The notes under the pieces: model-generated
Database searches by the model: none
What the model was told of the DNA's origin: nothing
Seen by the model: only the letters and a program-made list of their open reading frames with translations
Assembly (NCBI GenBank): GCA_030267965.1
Contig: BRYA01000205.1
Span: forward strand, 6,890-50,578
From: Triparma columacea
Taxonomy: Eukaryota; Sar; Bolidophyceae; Parmales; Triparmaceae
Direction of reading: 5' to 3'
Length of the DNA: 43,689 bases
Program-made: the position numbers and the translations under genes
Shown: positions 22,001 through 33,872 of the stretch, one piece after another
Layout of the letters: each line of letters opens with the position of its first letter
How positions within the stretch are numbered: the stretch's first letter is position 1

Positions 22001-25000
22001 CATCGGAACAGGCATGGGTGGCCTCATACACACGAGCTGGCTGGACGTTGGCCATGATGAAACCAGGAGATTCATGAACCAGATACAGCAGGTTACTAAC
22101 TACTGGGTACTACAGTCCTCCTTCAGCATCGGCGTTACGGACACGGTCGCGGACAGCGAGACCATGCTGGAGATTGAGAAGACCATCAACAAGGCTAAGA
22201 GCCAGGTCATGGAGCTCGTAAGGCAGGGTCAGAAGGGCGACCTCGAGACCCAGCCTGGTAAGTCCATGCTCGAGAGCTTCGAAGGCTTCGTTAATAAGGT
22301 ACTCAACACGGCGAGGGACCACGCGGGAAAGAGCGCGCAGAGCTCACTGACGGAGAGGAACTCGGTTAAGGCTATGGTCACGGCGGGGAGTAAGGGAAGC
22401 TTCATCAACATCTCACAGATTATCGCGTGCGTGGGACAACAGAATGTTGAAGGTGCGAGGATACCATTCGGGTTCAAGAAGAGGACCCTACCACACTTCT
22501 GCAAGGACGACTTTGGACCGGAGTCAAGGGGGTTCGTAGAGAACTCTTACCTAAGGGGTTTGTCACCCCAGGAGTTCTTCTTCCACGCCATGGGGGGGAG
22601 GGAAGGGCTTATTGACACTGCTTGTAAAACCGCGGAGACGGGGTACATACAGAGGAGACTCGTTAAGGCTATGGAGACGGTCATGGCGAGGTACGACGGT
22701 ACGCTTAGGACGAGCAGGGGGCAGGTCATACAGTTCCTTTATGGGGAGGACGGGATGGACGCGGTATGGATCGAGAAGCAGAACTTCGAAAGCCTGACGC
22801 TTGATAAGAGACAGTTCGAGAAGAAGTACAAGCTCGACACGGCGGACGAGAAATTCGGGTTCGACGATATCGGACTACCCTTCCTCCAGGCAGACACCAT
22901 CGAGAGGTGCAAGCAGGAGCCATCCTACCAGATAGAGTTTGACCAAGAGGTCGCTCAGCTAAACGACGACCGTGCTAAACTAAGGGTAATAATGGCGAAC
23001 AGGGAGGCCGGTCGCGAGGCCGACGACAGCTCTTACGCGCCGGGGAACGTTAAGAGAGTCATCAGGAACGCTATACAGCAGTTCAGGATCGAGGCTAGCA
23101 ACATCAGCGACCTCGACCCGAAGGACGCTATCAAGGAGGTAGATGAACTTATAGGGAGGCTTGTTGTTGTGGCGGGGAAAGACGAACTTAGCACGGAGGC
23201 ACAGGGTAACGCGGTTTTACTGTACGCTATCCTGATAAGGAGCATGCTCTCAAGCAAGCGCGTCCTCAAGGAGTACCGTCTAACCGCAGCGGCACTAAAG
23301 TGGATCATAGGAGAGGTTGAAACAAGGTTCCACCAGGCCAAGGTAGCACCTGGTGAAACCGCAGGTGTACTAGCCGCGCAATCCGTGGGTGAACCGGCTA
23401 CGCAAATGACCCTTAACACATTCCACTACGCAGGCGTTAGCGCGAAGAACGTCACGCTGGGAGTCCCGAGACTCAAGGAGATTATTAACGTAGCTAAGAA
23501 CCCGAAGACTCCGGGACTTACCATATTCCTTCAGCCGGAAGTAGCGGGGGATAGCGATACCGCGAAACTCGTTCAAAGCACACTGGAACATACCGTCATG
23601 GGGGACGTCACGAAACTGACGGAGGTATGGTACGACCCTGATGTCAAGAACAGCGTTGTTGACGTTGACAGGGAGTGGGTTAGCGACTACTACGAGATGG
23701 GGAGCGAGGATTTGGACTTGACCAGACTCAGCCCCTGGGTTCTTAGGATAGAACTCGACGAGGCCGTGGTGGCGGATAAGGGACTTACGATGAACGAGTT
23801 TGTGGAGGAGATAGGGAAGGAGTACGGGGTCGACGCGTTGCATGTTATTGTGAGCGACGACAACAACGATAGGCTTGTCGTTAGGATCAGGATACTCAAC
23901 GAGGTTGGGGTTATGGGAGGAGGGGGGGAGGAGGATACAGGGTTCAACATGGGACAGGAGGACGACGTTTTCTTGAGGAGACTCGAGAAGAACATGCTTA
24001 CGAAACTTAAGTTGAGAGGGATTGAGGATGTCAAGAAGGTATTCTTGAGGAAGGGGAAGAAGACTAAGTGGGACGACGTCGATGGGTTCGGGATCGTGGA
24101 GGAGTGGATATTGGAGACCGATGGCACCAGTCTTCTCGAAGTCCTCAGCGTTAACTTCGTCGACGCAACCAGGACAATCTCAAACGACATCGTCGAGGTC
24201 TTCAAGGTGCTAGGAATAGAGGGCGTAAGAGGCGCGCTCCTAAGCGAGCTAAGGAACGTCATATCCTTCGACGGCTCCTACGTAAACTACAGGCACCTCG
24301 CTTGTTTAGTTGACGTAATGACGGTCTATGGACACCTAATGGCGATCGACAGGCACGGGATAAACAGGGTCGACAGCGGGCCGCTTTTGAGGTGCTCGTT
24401 CGAGGAGACCGTAGACATGCTCATGGACTCGGCGTGCTTCGCGGAGGAGGACGTGCTGGTGGGAGTTACGGAGAACATACTACTGGGACAATTGGCCAAG
24501 GTAGGGACGGGGGATATGGACATGCTGCTGGACGAGAAAAAGGTCATCGAGGGGGCCGTCGAGCTCGTAACTAACGAGTACAATTCGACGATGATGGAGG
24601 CAGTTACGCCGGGGGGTATGACGCCTTACCAGGCAACGCCGATGGGAGGTCCGGGAGGACCAGGGGGGCCCGGGACAACTGGAGAAATCACCCCCTTCGG
24701 GGGAGCCAACTTCAGCCCAATGGTCGACGGGAGCTTCAGCCCAGCTGTCGGAGGAGGGGAGAGTCCCGCCTACATGGGTTCGAGCTCCCCCATGTATTCC
24801 GCCAGCCCTGGTTTCTCCCCCTCCTCCCCAAACTACAGTCCATCCAGCCCCTCCTTCTCCCCGGCAAGCCCCGCGTACGCGTCCAGCGCGAGCCCGGCGT
24901 ACTCACCGACGAGCCCGAGCTGGAGCCCGACGAGCCCGCAGTACTCACCTACGAGCCCGAGCTACTCACCGACCAGCCCGAGTTATTCGCCTACAAGTCC

Positions 25001-25376
25001 GAGCTACTCACCAACGAGCCCGAGCTACTCACCGACGAGCCCAAGTTACTCGCCTACGAGTCCCAGCTATTCTCCTACGAGTCCCAGCTACTCACCAACG
25101 AGCCCAAGCTACTCCCCTACGAGTCCGAGTTACTCACCAACGAGTCCCAGCTACTCACCAACGAGTCCGAGTTACTCACCCACGAGTCCAAGTTACTCAC
25201 CAACGAGTCCAAGTTACTCTCCTACGAGTCCAAGCTACTCTCCTACGAGCCCAAGCTACTCCCCTACGAGTCCAAGCTACTCTCCTACGAGCCCAAGCTA
25301 CTCGCCATCGAGCCCGGCGTTCTCACCTACTGAAGAACACAAAACAGCTGACGACGATATGGACACGTCTGACTAA
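19033..25376 (+). CDS. RPB1: DNA-directed RNA polymerase II largest subunit
   Basis: Exons 19033-19065, 19521-19669, 19946-20447 and 20817-25376 give about 1747 residues. The first exon encodes only 11 residues (MPFDHGTAYGQ), close to the usual RPB1 start. Hallmarks include the clamp (CPGYFGH, CVCYHC, CDHCGRHQP), LKGKEGRIRGNLMGKRVNFS, the Mg-binding NADFDGDEMNLH near 21560, the bridge-helix region GRRGLID-like MGGREGLIDTA, the GEPATQMTLNTFH trigger loop and a C-terminal domain of Y-S-P-T-S-P-S heptads. It transcribes mRNA in the nucleus, and its tail recruits capping, splicing and 3'-end factors. Odd points: the CxxC normally found between DPRLG and CPGHFGH is absent, and introns 2 and 3 are related to each other. 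A long final exon follows three short ones. Confidence 0.97.
19829..19920 (+). repeat. Intron-borne repeat, copy in RPB1 intron 2
   Basis: The 3' half of intron 2 (19670-19945) has a GT-rich run, ttctaaggaagaaatagga, and gcactaactttgaacc before a C-rich tract. The same order occurs in intron 3. Confidence 0.85.
20457..20770 (+). repeat. Intron-borne repeat, tandem copies in RPB1 intron 3
   Basis: Intron 3 (20448-20816) contains two tandem copies, about 20457-20601 and 20602-20731, each running from cgcagagtta through a GT-rich stretch to ctaaggaagaaataggaaac. The second continues into gcactaactttgaacc, as in intron 2. Confidence 0.88.
24942..25298 (+). repeat. RPB1 C-terminal heptad array
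   Basis: Seventeen consecutive perfect YSPTSPS heptads (21 bases each), preceded by one perfect and several degenerate heptads from about 24790 and followed by YSPSSPA. Third positions vary, so the array is kept by selection on protein as well as by recent duplication. Confidence 0.95.
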
Positions 25377-25450
25377 TTCAAGGGGAGGGAAGGGACAAGA
25401 GCGACGGGATAATTAAAAAACAGAAATCTATGCTGCAAAATATAGTCCCT

Positions 25451-27454
25451 TCAGTTATAAGCTGGGTTATTATATCTCATCAACCTTTTTGAACGCCTTG
25501 GTCCTTCCACATCTTCTTCCTTGTCATGCTTGTTCCGCCTTCTCCATAGGTCCCATCCTAGGTAAACGAACGCCGCGGTCTCCGCAGCATAAGCAGCGGT
25601 CCACCCTTCTAGGTGGACCAGATTGTAGACATGCCTATCGCAGTACCAAAGGTAGGAGTGACCTGAGAAACCCATGTTAAAAACGTTGTGAAAAATTGAC
25701 CAGGAACGGCTTAGGATGAAAGCTGAAATCGTCGAGGCTGGAGAATTGAACTTTGAGAGATCCATCGATCGGTTCGACCGGAGCAGGAAGAAAAGCGGTA
25801 GCGGGTGGGCAATAAAGTCCACGATGTTCGTTAGGATTTTCTTCCCCAAAACGCACTTGCTGCCGCAATCTTCACTCAAATCGAAGGAGAACAGCACAGC
25901 CGCGTTATCGTAGAGAATGTCGAAGAACCTACCGTGGAAGATGTACTCGTAGACAAGGGAAGCGTACCAGCCGAGGCACACTGTCAGACCCATTACGGTT
26001 ACCATTCTCTTTAAGAAATTTGAACCTGTTAGTAACGTCAAGAGAAGCGTGAAATGATACCAGACTGAAGTGGAATGATATCAGGCGAAACGTCAAAGGT
26101 GTGAGGCGAAACGTCAAAGGTGTGAGGCGAAACGTCAAAGGTGTGAGGCGAAACGTCAAAGGTGTGAGGACGGTGTTTTCGAGGAAGGCATTGACAGTCT
26201 CGCAATTACTTTTCAACTTTTTTCCTTGCAAAGTCATCGCCACCACAAAACATACACGAGGGAAGGTACTCACTTGTATACCCTCTGTTGACAAAAATTG
26301 CTTTATAGACATCCTTTGGTACAACAGAAAGACCAAAAGCGATCATGTAATATCTGTGTTTACTAGAAGGCTGGCCAACAATACAACTAATTCCGCCAGT
26401 TAACTGCTTTTGCTTTTTTTGCTTCCTAAGTTTGGCGTAAGCATGCTGACACATTGTTTATGGCTAATTCAGCCCTGTAATCTAATAAATAAAGGAAAAC
26501 TTTTTCTCCTGTCATCAAGCTGCTCGAGTGCGGAGTGCGGAGTCATCAATCAAGTCCAAATCAATTTGGAAATTTTAAAATCTTCACTCTCACCCTCCCC
26601 AACCCCACCCCTCCTGGTAAATGCCAGTACGAGAGTATTTAAATAATTATGTAAACGACTGTTGTTCTTAACAAAATGGTACTTTTTACCGTCTTGTTTT
26701 TCAAATTCCTTTCTCACACCTTCTAACAGCCCACTACCTTGATCGCGCAACCAAAGCACCATATGAAGAAACACGGCATCATTGTCGACATAGTCCTCGA
26801 AAGTGGAGTGAGGTCCTCGATTGTGCTGTTACTCTCCTTCCTCATTTTTGATGAATCATCCTCAAACTTGATCGTTTCCAAGGCGAATTTGTTTACGGCG
26901 CAGAAAAGGAAGCCGAGACCACTATTCAAAAAGAGCGGTATTATCGTAGTTGAATGCCACAGCAAGGCCTGCGATAGGCTCACGATGACCTCGCCCTCAA
27001 AAAGGTCATTGATGGAGTCCTCAGCTTCTTCATTGACGTTCTTAAAATTGTTTCGATTGCACAACGATGCCAAAAAGGAGACAAGAATGACGGTAAACTT
27101 CCACTGCGGAGGCGCAGAGCACAAGGCCAAGCTCAGACTGGTCTGTTTGAGTAAGAGTTCAATTGATTCCTCCCACAAGAGCCTGTTTGGAGGGGTGAGG
27201 AATTTTCTCTTCGATATATCCCGGTTGAGTGGCGCGACCAATGGGACATCCGAAGACGACTTCTTGGAGGAGAAGCATATGTAATTGTCATCGTAGTCAG
27301 GGAAGATCTCATTTGAACATTCTTCATCGTCGCTGGCGATTGAGGATGCAGAACTAATTGAAGGGAGAGAAGTGTTGGAAGAAGTCGTTAGCTCCTCGAT
27401 AGAGGGGGGATTGATAACATCAACGTCAAACTGGAGAAGGACTGGATCGGCCAT
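25451..27454 (-). CDS. Unrecognised multi-pass membrane protein
   Basis: Exons 27454-26738, 26403-26274 and 26025-25451 join in phases 0 and 1 to give about 473 residues. The first ~90 residues are Ser/Asp/Glu-rich and probably disordered (MADPVLLQFDVDVINPPSIE). The rest has several hydrophobic segments, for example FTVILVSFLASLC, LFLNSGLGFLFCAV, MMPCFFIWCFGCAIK, MIAFGLSVVPKDVY, TVMGLTVCLGWYASLVYEYI and NIVDFIAHPLPLFFLL. It ends in a basic tail with RRSKRLMRY. Conserved-looking His/Cys residues (HPLPLFF, FSGHSYLWYCDRH) hint at a functional membrane core. I do not recognise the family. It is convergent with RPB1, 74 bases from its stop. The second intron carries a 21-base tandem repeat. Confidence 0.75.
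26085..26168 (+). repeat. 21-base tandem repeat, 4 perfect copies
   Basis: Four exact copies of a 21-base unit beginning gcgaaacgtcaaaggtgtga, lying in intron 2 of the membrane protein gene, about 60 bases from the acceptor of exon 3. Its length is a multiple of three, so it reads as a false repeat peptide on either strand. Confidence 0.95.
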
Positions 27455-27661
27455 GGACTCGTTTGATCACAGGTGACAACAAATTACCAAGATTCGAGTC
27501 GCATTCTGGATTCCTTCAGGAAATCTTCACCAGTCTCCTAGAATTTAAAAACCTTTAACTTTTCCATAAACTNNNNNNNNNNNNNNNNNNNNNNNNNNNN
27601 NNNNNNNNNNNNNNNNNNNNNNNNNNNNNNNNNNNNCCCCCCCTCCCCCAACAAATCCCCC
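27455..27661. other. Short intergenic region with assembly gap
   Basis: Separates the membrane protein start from the stop of the EF-hand/FN3 gene, both on the - strand. It contains 64 Ns (27573-27636) followed by a C-rich run, which may be why assembly failed. Part of the membrane gene's 5' UTR must be here. Confidence 0.8.
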
Positions 27662-30600
27662 TCACGCTCTCTCATCCTCGTCCTCCCACCTCCCCCTGAA
27701 CGTTTCAAAGCTGTACACGTCCGCCTCCAACCTCTCAATCACCACCCCCCCCTTAAGCACAAACTCTCCGCACCTCTTCTTGTCGCTCACTGAGCTCCAC
27801 ACGACCTCCATCCTGATGTAGCTCTTCTTCCCCCCCTGCCCTCCCTTCCTCATGCTCAGTACTCTCGCCGCGACAGTTCTCTCGCCTGCGAATTCCACCT
27901 CCCCTCCCGCGCCTCTCTTACTCCCGGCCCCCGACCCCCAGCTTCCCACGCTGCCGACGCTCAGCCTCGGCGTCATGACTCCCCCGCTCATCTTCATGCT
28001 AACTCCGCCGCCTCCCGATCCTCCCCCTGGCCCGCCGACGAGCTTGCCTCCCTTGGTGAAGAGCCTCTCGGTGAAGAGGATGAGGTCCCCGACTACGGCG
28101 TCCCTGGTACACTCAATGACGAAAACCTCTGGGGCGTTGGTCGGCCGCATGACAATCTTCCTCTCCCTCGTGCTCACCATGATGACCGCGCTGTAGGCTC
28201 CCACGATGCCCTCCTCGTTGGCCGCCCTGCACCTGAACTGATAGAGCGAGTTAGGGAGGAGGCCTCCGCACTTGACGAGCCTCTCCCCGCCCTTGAAGAC
28301 GTTGACCCATCCCGCCTCTATGCCCTTCTTGACGGCGACGGCGCTAACATTCCCCCCCTTCATGCCCTTGATGAGCTTCTTCTCCACGATAAAGCACGAC
28401 CCTCCTCCCTCCCCGTACCCAACCTTCAGCAAGACTTCCTTGTCATTCGTCTCAACGACGACCGGGGGCGGGGTGGCCGCTGGCGCAGTGGTGACAGTCA
28501 GCGGCTCGCTGAAGTTACTGTAGCTGTTGGGCGTAACGACCCTGAGCCCGAAGTCGTACTTCGTGTTGGGTAGGAGCCCTCCGACATCGCATCCGATGCT
28601 GTCCCCCCTGTATGACACCACGTCCCCTAAGAAGGTGCCTCGACGCCCCTTGTCCCTCCCCTCCCTCCTTTCCTTCCCATCAGTCCACCCCACGCCCCTC
28701 TTGACCACGTAAGTGACCTTCCTGTCCTTCCACCACTTGCTAAAGTCGTCGAAGCTCACGCTCCCCCCGTTCTCCAACTCGCTCCACGCGTCCCTAATTC
28801 TCTCTTCGCTAGGGTGCACGCCCAAGTCCTGCAGGAGAGCCAGCAGGTCCGCCCCGTCAATGGTCCCATTCTTGTTGTGGTCGTACTGACTGAACACTAT
28901 GTCGAGGCTGACTCCGTTGTCGTCTGCTGACCCTCCACTCTTGGTCCAAGCGGCAAGGACCTGCGAGGGGGGGGAAGGAGGCAGGAGGGTTAGATCGAGG
29001 CCCTCATTCTAGTCAGGGAGTGATGATGCCTTCACGTACCTTCTCGAAGCCCTGTCCACTTTTCCTGACCCCCCCGCCGCTCGCATCCTCCTCGTTCCAG
29101 GTCAACTTTACGGAGCTGCTCTTGACGCCCCCCTTGAACCCGGCGAGTCTGCAGGGAGCCGGTGTGTCCACGAGAGTGTTGACCACGATCTCCTCGCTCG
29201 GCGCTCCCCTGAGCCCATCGACGTTGACAGTGAAGACCCTGTACCTGTAAGTCTCCCCCGTTTCGAGTCCCTTGAGCATGGCCTGGCCGGCGCTCCCCCT
29301 CCACACCTGCTCCCACGTGTCCTCTGACTGGGAGGAGCACTGCTCGACAACATACTTGGTCCTAGTGAGGCTGACCGTGCTCTTGCTGTCGTCCGTCACC
29401 AACTCCTGGTACCTCTCAATCTCCCTGTAATATACGTCGTCGTTGTGGCTCTCGATGGCGTCGTAAAGGCTGACTCCGTCACCGTCGTTTAAGATAGTGG
29501 ATCGCAGGAAAAGCAGCAAGTCAGGCATGCTCCTCTCCAAGTATAGTAGGAGGTCCATGCTCGAGATGGAGCTGCTCACGTTGCCGGCAAGCTCCGTGAA
29601 GATCTTCTTGAGAGAGGCGAAATTCTGGTCGGAGGAGGATAAAGGCGAGAGGATTAGTTTTGAAAGCTCCGAACTATCGAACAACGGAACTCTTTACTCG
29701 ACGTCGCTTCGCTCGCCACTCACCTGGTTCAACTTAGTCCCGAACTTCCACTTGATGGTCACGACGTTTGTGCCTGCCTTAACTAGCACCGGGGTGGGCG
29801 GAGCTACAGGCTGAGTGGTGAAGTCCATCCTAGTGTAGGGTCCGGGTCCGAAACCATTGAAGGCCCTGATCCTGAACGAATACGTCGTGTTGGGCAGGAG
29901 GCGCGGGTTGGGGGTGATCCAGTGCTTGTACTGAGGCTCGTAGTCCGAGTTCGGGGGGTCCCTAAATATCTCCTTGAACTCGTTGTTCTGCGGTAGGGGG
30001 GGAAGGAAGGGAGAGGTGAGTAGGAGGGTTAGGGTTTGCGGTTTCATTCTTCGCCACCTTCTCATCACATCGACGACGACTGGCTTCGCCCTCTTATCAT
30101 CGCCTCACCTGCTGCTCCTTGCTCCCCAAAGGCCCGCTCATCTCGAGCTGGAAGAACGCAACGAGGGAGTTGCTTTTTGCCCTCCAGCAGAGCAAGAGGC
30201 TGTCGGTCAGGGCCTCGTACCCGTCTCCAACCTCCTCGTGCCCGACCTCGGCTGCCCAAAGCTGGGGTGCGGCGGGAGGTTTTCCCATCTCCATCATCTT
30301 CTTCAAGTTCAGGGCCGCCCTGTTGTCGGTGGAGAAGTCGTAAAGCTTCCTTAGAGCCCTCCTCGAGTACTTGACCCTCTTGCTCTTCTTGGCGCCATCA
30401 GCGTCGTCGTCATCATCGTCGTCGTCGTAGTCGTCGTCATCGTCATCGTCTTCGTAGTCGTCATCGTCGCCCTTACTCTTCTTCCCCTCGAAGAGGTCGA
30501 GGGAGTCCCACTTGGCCATCTCGCATTTTTTAGGGATCTGGGGAGGGATGGAGGGGGAAATAAGGAGGATCGGGGTGAGAATTGCGGCTCATGACAAGGG

Positions 30601-33488
30601 CGTCTCGCTCGACGTTTTGCCGGACGCTTCCTTCGTTACTAGCCCCAGCCGCTTACCTCCAAGTTCTCAACCTCTTCAATATCGTCGACCTCAAGGTCAT
30701 CTAGAAGTTGGAAAGACTTCAAAATGTCCCATCTCTTCCTCCTTTCAGGTAGCTCGACGATCCTTCTGTAGCTTCCGTCTTTCTTCTTGACAAGCTTTAC
30801 ACCGGGCTCGTTCTCTCCCTTCTTGGTCATCTGTTTCGTGACGACGAAGGCGTTGGGCATCCCGGTGAAGGCGCAAGTGGTCTCGTGGATGCATTTGTGC
30901 TCCAGAACCGCGGAGGTGTCTCCCCTGGTGACGGGGCGACAGGTCGTGTCGGTGGGGTTGACGAAAGAGAGGAACTCGTCCTTGGAGACGGTTCCGTCCC
31001 CGTTCTTGTCGAAAGCGTCCATGAGGCGCCTTAGCTCCTATGAGTGACGTCAAAGCGAGTCGGTCGTGGAAAGCGTTAGCGAACAGCAATGCAAACACTA
31101 CACTAAAAAATGGGCCACCAGAAGTACTCACCTCCCCTTCAAGCTTTAACCCGAGGGCCTTCATGACCGACTTCATGTCCCTGGCCGTGAGCTCCATCTT
31201 GTCGAGGGCCTCCTCCTTGGACAGAGTCTCGTCGGAGTTCATTTGCTTCTTGACATAAGTGTCAAAATCCTGGTTCTTCTCCTCGCAGTCCTTCTCCCAC
31301 TTATTCCACTTCTTCCTGCATTGGCTCTCGAAGACTTTCTTGTAATTCAATCCGGGACGAAGAAGCTTGAGGAAGGTATCCCTCATTCCTGAGTACGCAG
31401 CCGAATGGACGTCGCAGCAGCGGGGAGAGAAGTAGTCCCAGAGAACCTGGCACTTGTATCCTGACTGGAACCCGTCGCACCAGTTGACCCAATCCTTGTA
31501 CAGGTTGCGGTCGATGGCCTTGAGGGACTTTCCAACCTGGAGGGGAGGGTTAGTATTCGGCTGCAACCCCTCACTGTCGTCGCTTTGCTTCACTTCGCTC
31601 CTCCAGCTCTCGCCCCGCCCCCCTTCCCCACTCTCACCTCAATCCACAAGCTAATGGCCTCATTCTCATCCTCGAGAGTCGCCGGCTTGTCAACCGCGTA
31701 GAGCGACTTAGTAGCTCTCTCACTGAGTTCCTTCTTGACCCTCCAGAGGTCGAAGGACTTCTTGCACCCATCTTTCCTGCTCTTGTCGGCAGCCCTCTTG
31801 ATCTTGAGAGCCCTGTTGTTCTTCCTCTCTTTCTCGTAGGCGTCGTCGTCAGCGTCGGAGTCGGAGTCGGGCTTGAAGTTCTCCTTGTAGACATAGCCAG
31901 TGCTGATCATCTCCTTCTGGCATCGTTCGAGGTCCGCCTCGAGGCCGTTCTTGCCCTTGTTGAGGGCGTGCACATAGCGCAGCCCTGATCCACGCATCAT
32001 CTGAACCGTGTTAAGAGGGATGGCAGTCTGGGGGGGAAAGAGGGGGGGTAAGGAGTTGTGATGATACATTCCGACGAGCAGGAGGCGAGAGGACGTTTGA
32101 TTTGCCTTCTCAAGACTCGACTCGTTCGTACGACCTCACCTGCTTCTTCCTCACGACGCCGTTCTTGGAGAAGTCGAGCCTCGGCGGCTTCCAGTGCCCT
32201 CCAACGACTCGCTCCGGCTCGTCTGGCATGCGGATGCGGATCATGTCCTTCTTCCTTACGAATCCTTCGTAGGCGCGCTTCGCCTCGGCCATTTTCTCGC
32301 TCTCCTCCTCAGCTATCTTCTCCTTTAGGCGGTCTTCGTCCTCCTCGAGCATCTTCGTAAGCGAAGGAGAGGGAAGGAATGGAATGGAATGGGAGCATAA
32401 TGTATTGTTAGTCGAGGGAGACATACTAACTTTCTTCGCTCATATCGCTCGCCCCCACAACCTGCACCGCAAACTATCTCACCTTCTCCATGACTTGGAT
32501 CCCGTGCTTGTAGAGGAAGTTGCGCCACCTCCCAACCCCGACTTCGAAGGTCTCATGGTTCATGGCCTCAGCCTCCTTGTAGTCCACTTCGTCTAGGTCT
32601 TCCTCGTCGGCTTCGGCGTCCCCCTCATCAGTCTTCTGCTCCTCGCCGTCTTTCTGCTCTTCGCCGAGGGCGGCCTTCTCGGCGTCCTCGGCCTCCTTGG
32701 CCTCGTCCTTCTCGTCACTCTCTTCGTCTCCACCCTCGAACTCCTTTTTGGCCAGGAGGTAGACCTTCTTGATGGCTTTTCTCCATCTCCTCCTAAACTC
32801 ATTGGAAAAGACGGAGTTACTTATCTGTTGATCGGGCGTCAGGGCCTTTCTCAGAGCGATCTTGGCGTTGTCCCCGGCAGAGGCCTTCTTGGCCTTGATG
32901 TACGTGACAGTCGGGAGGTAAGTAACGCCCTCCGGGAGATCCTTGTTCATGGGGTTGAGGGGGTCTCCCTGTGTGGGTAAGGTTAGCGGAGTGTGGGAAG
33001 GTGGTTAGTTGGCTGCAAATAGTAACGCCGGCTGAAAACTTCCAGACTACTCAACCCAACGCCAGCCCTACACAAACCCTACCGCCCCTCCATTAAAATA
33101 ACGCCCCTCCCCTTACCTCCTCGTTCTTCTTTAAAAATGCCGTCCTGTAACCCTCTGTGAATCCTTCAATCTCCTTGTCAGTCAGGACACAATCTCGATA
33201 GGTGAACTTGTTCAAGCACCAGGCGTAAAACACCTTCTTCATCGTCTTCTCGTCCCTGCTGACCCTCCCAAGCTTACCCAATACGCAGTCCGTGCAAACC
33301 ATGGCCATAACGAGCTTGTTGTAAGTCACCTCAGGCTCATCTTCCACCCTATCATCAGTCACTGAAGAAAGAAGGAGGATCCCCTTGTCGTAACGTGACT
33401 TCTTCAATGACCAAAGGTCGAATGCAGCATTTGCTTGGCGTTTCCTTTCCACCAAGTTCACCTCGGAGGTAGAATCAGCTTCAGACAT
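27662..33488 (-). CDS. EF-hand and fibronectin type III multidomain protein
   Basis: Ten exons: 33488-33117, 32968-32483, 32352-32140, 32027-31638, 31536-31132, 31037-30657, 30537-30109, 29987-29724, 29624-29040 and 28960-27662, about 1607 residues. Every junction is phase 0. The N-terminal 620 residues are helical and charged, with a repeated aFDLWxxKK motif (FDLWSLKK, FDLWRVKK), an acidic run and a Cys-rich patch (WCDGFQSGYKCQ). A canonical EF-hand loop DKNGDGTVSKDE lies at residues 632-643 and a second, DHNKNGTIDGAD, at 1202-1213. There is an Asp tract near residue 775 and about four FN3 domains (PNTTYSFRIRAFN, GETYRYRVFTVN, PNTKYDFGLRV, PNSLYQFRCRA) between about 835 and 1440. No signal peptide or membrane segment is seen, so a cytoplasmic calcium-responsive scaffold is likely; the FDLW motifs recall microtubule or flagellar proteins. 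The start at 33488 is the first ATG in frame. Confidence 0.85.
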
Positions 33489-33872
33489 GATCAAACTCCT
33501 CTCGATTAACTTGAGTAGGGGGGGCTGTTTCAAACACTTGAAGCGTTATGCAAAGATTTGGGGGCTTGACAGTGTTATTATTGGCGTCGGATGGGACGGT
33601 GATGGTAGAAAATGTAGTGTAATGGGTTTGGGGAGATTTTGATTAGAACTCAAGTTTAAAAACAACCTTTCCAGCTGGCTTCCCTTGAAATCATGAAACT
33701 GAATTGCTTTGGGAGGTACAGGAAAAACATTTTGAGAACTAAACAAACGAGGTACGAAGGTGCCGCGCTGGTGTGATCATAAGATGTACGACACACACAC
33801 ACACACCGTCAAGTCAAAACAAGCCTCTTCGTTGAAAACCTTGCAGACCACTAAATACACTCCTTATTGACC
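33489..33872. other. Intergenic region upstream of the EF-hand/FN3 gene
   Basis: Between the oxidase stop and the EF-hand/FN3 start, both on the - strand. It holds an AC microsatellite at 33791-33806 and otherwise unremarkable sequence. No gene seen. Confidence 0.6.

Noticed and set aside
26101..26403. Repeat peptide gene (RRNVKGV repeats) at the 21-base array
   Set aside because: The 21-base unit is divisible by three and so stays open by chance; it sits in an intron of the membrane protein gene.
33489..33533. Upstream extension of the EF-hand/FN3 protein (MKQPPLL...)
   Set aside because: It begins at TTG, not ATG; the first in-frame ATG is at 33488.
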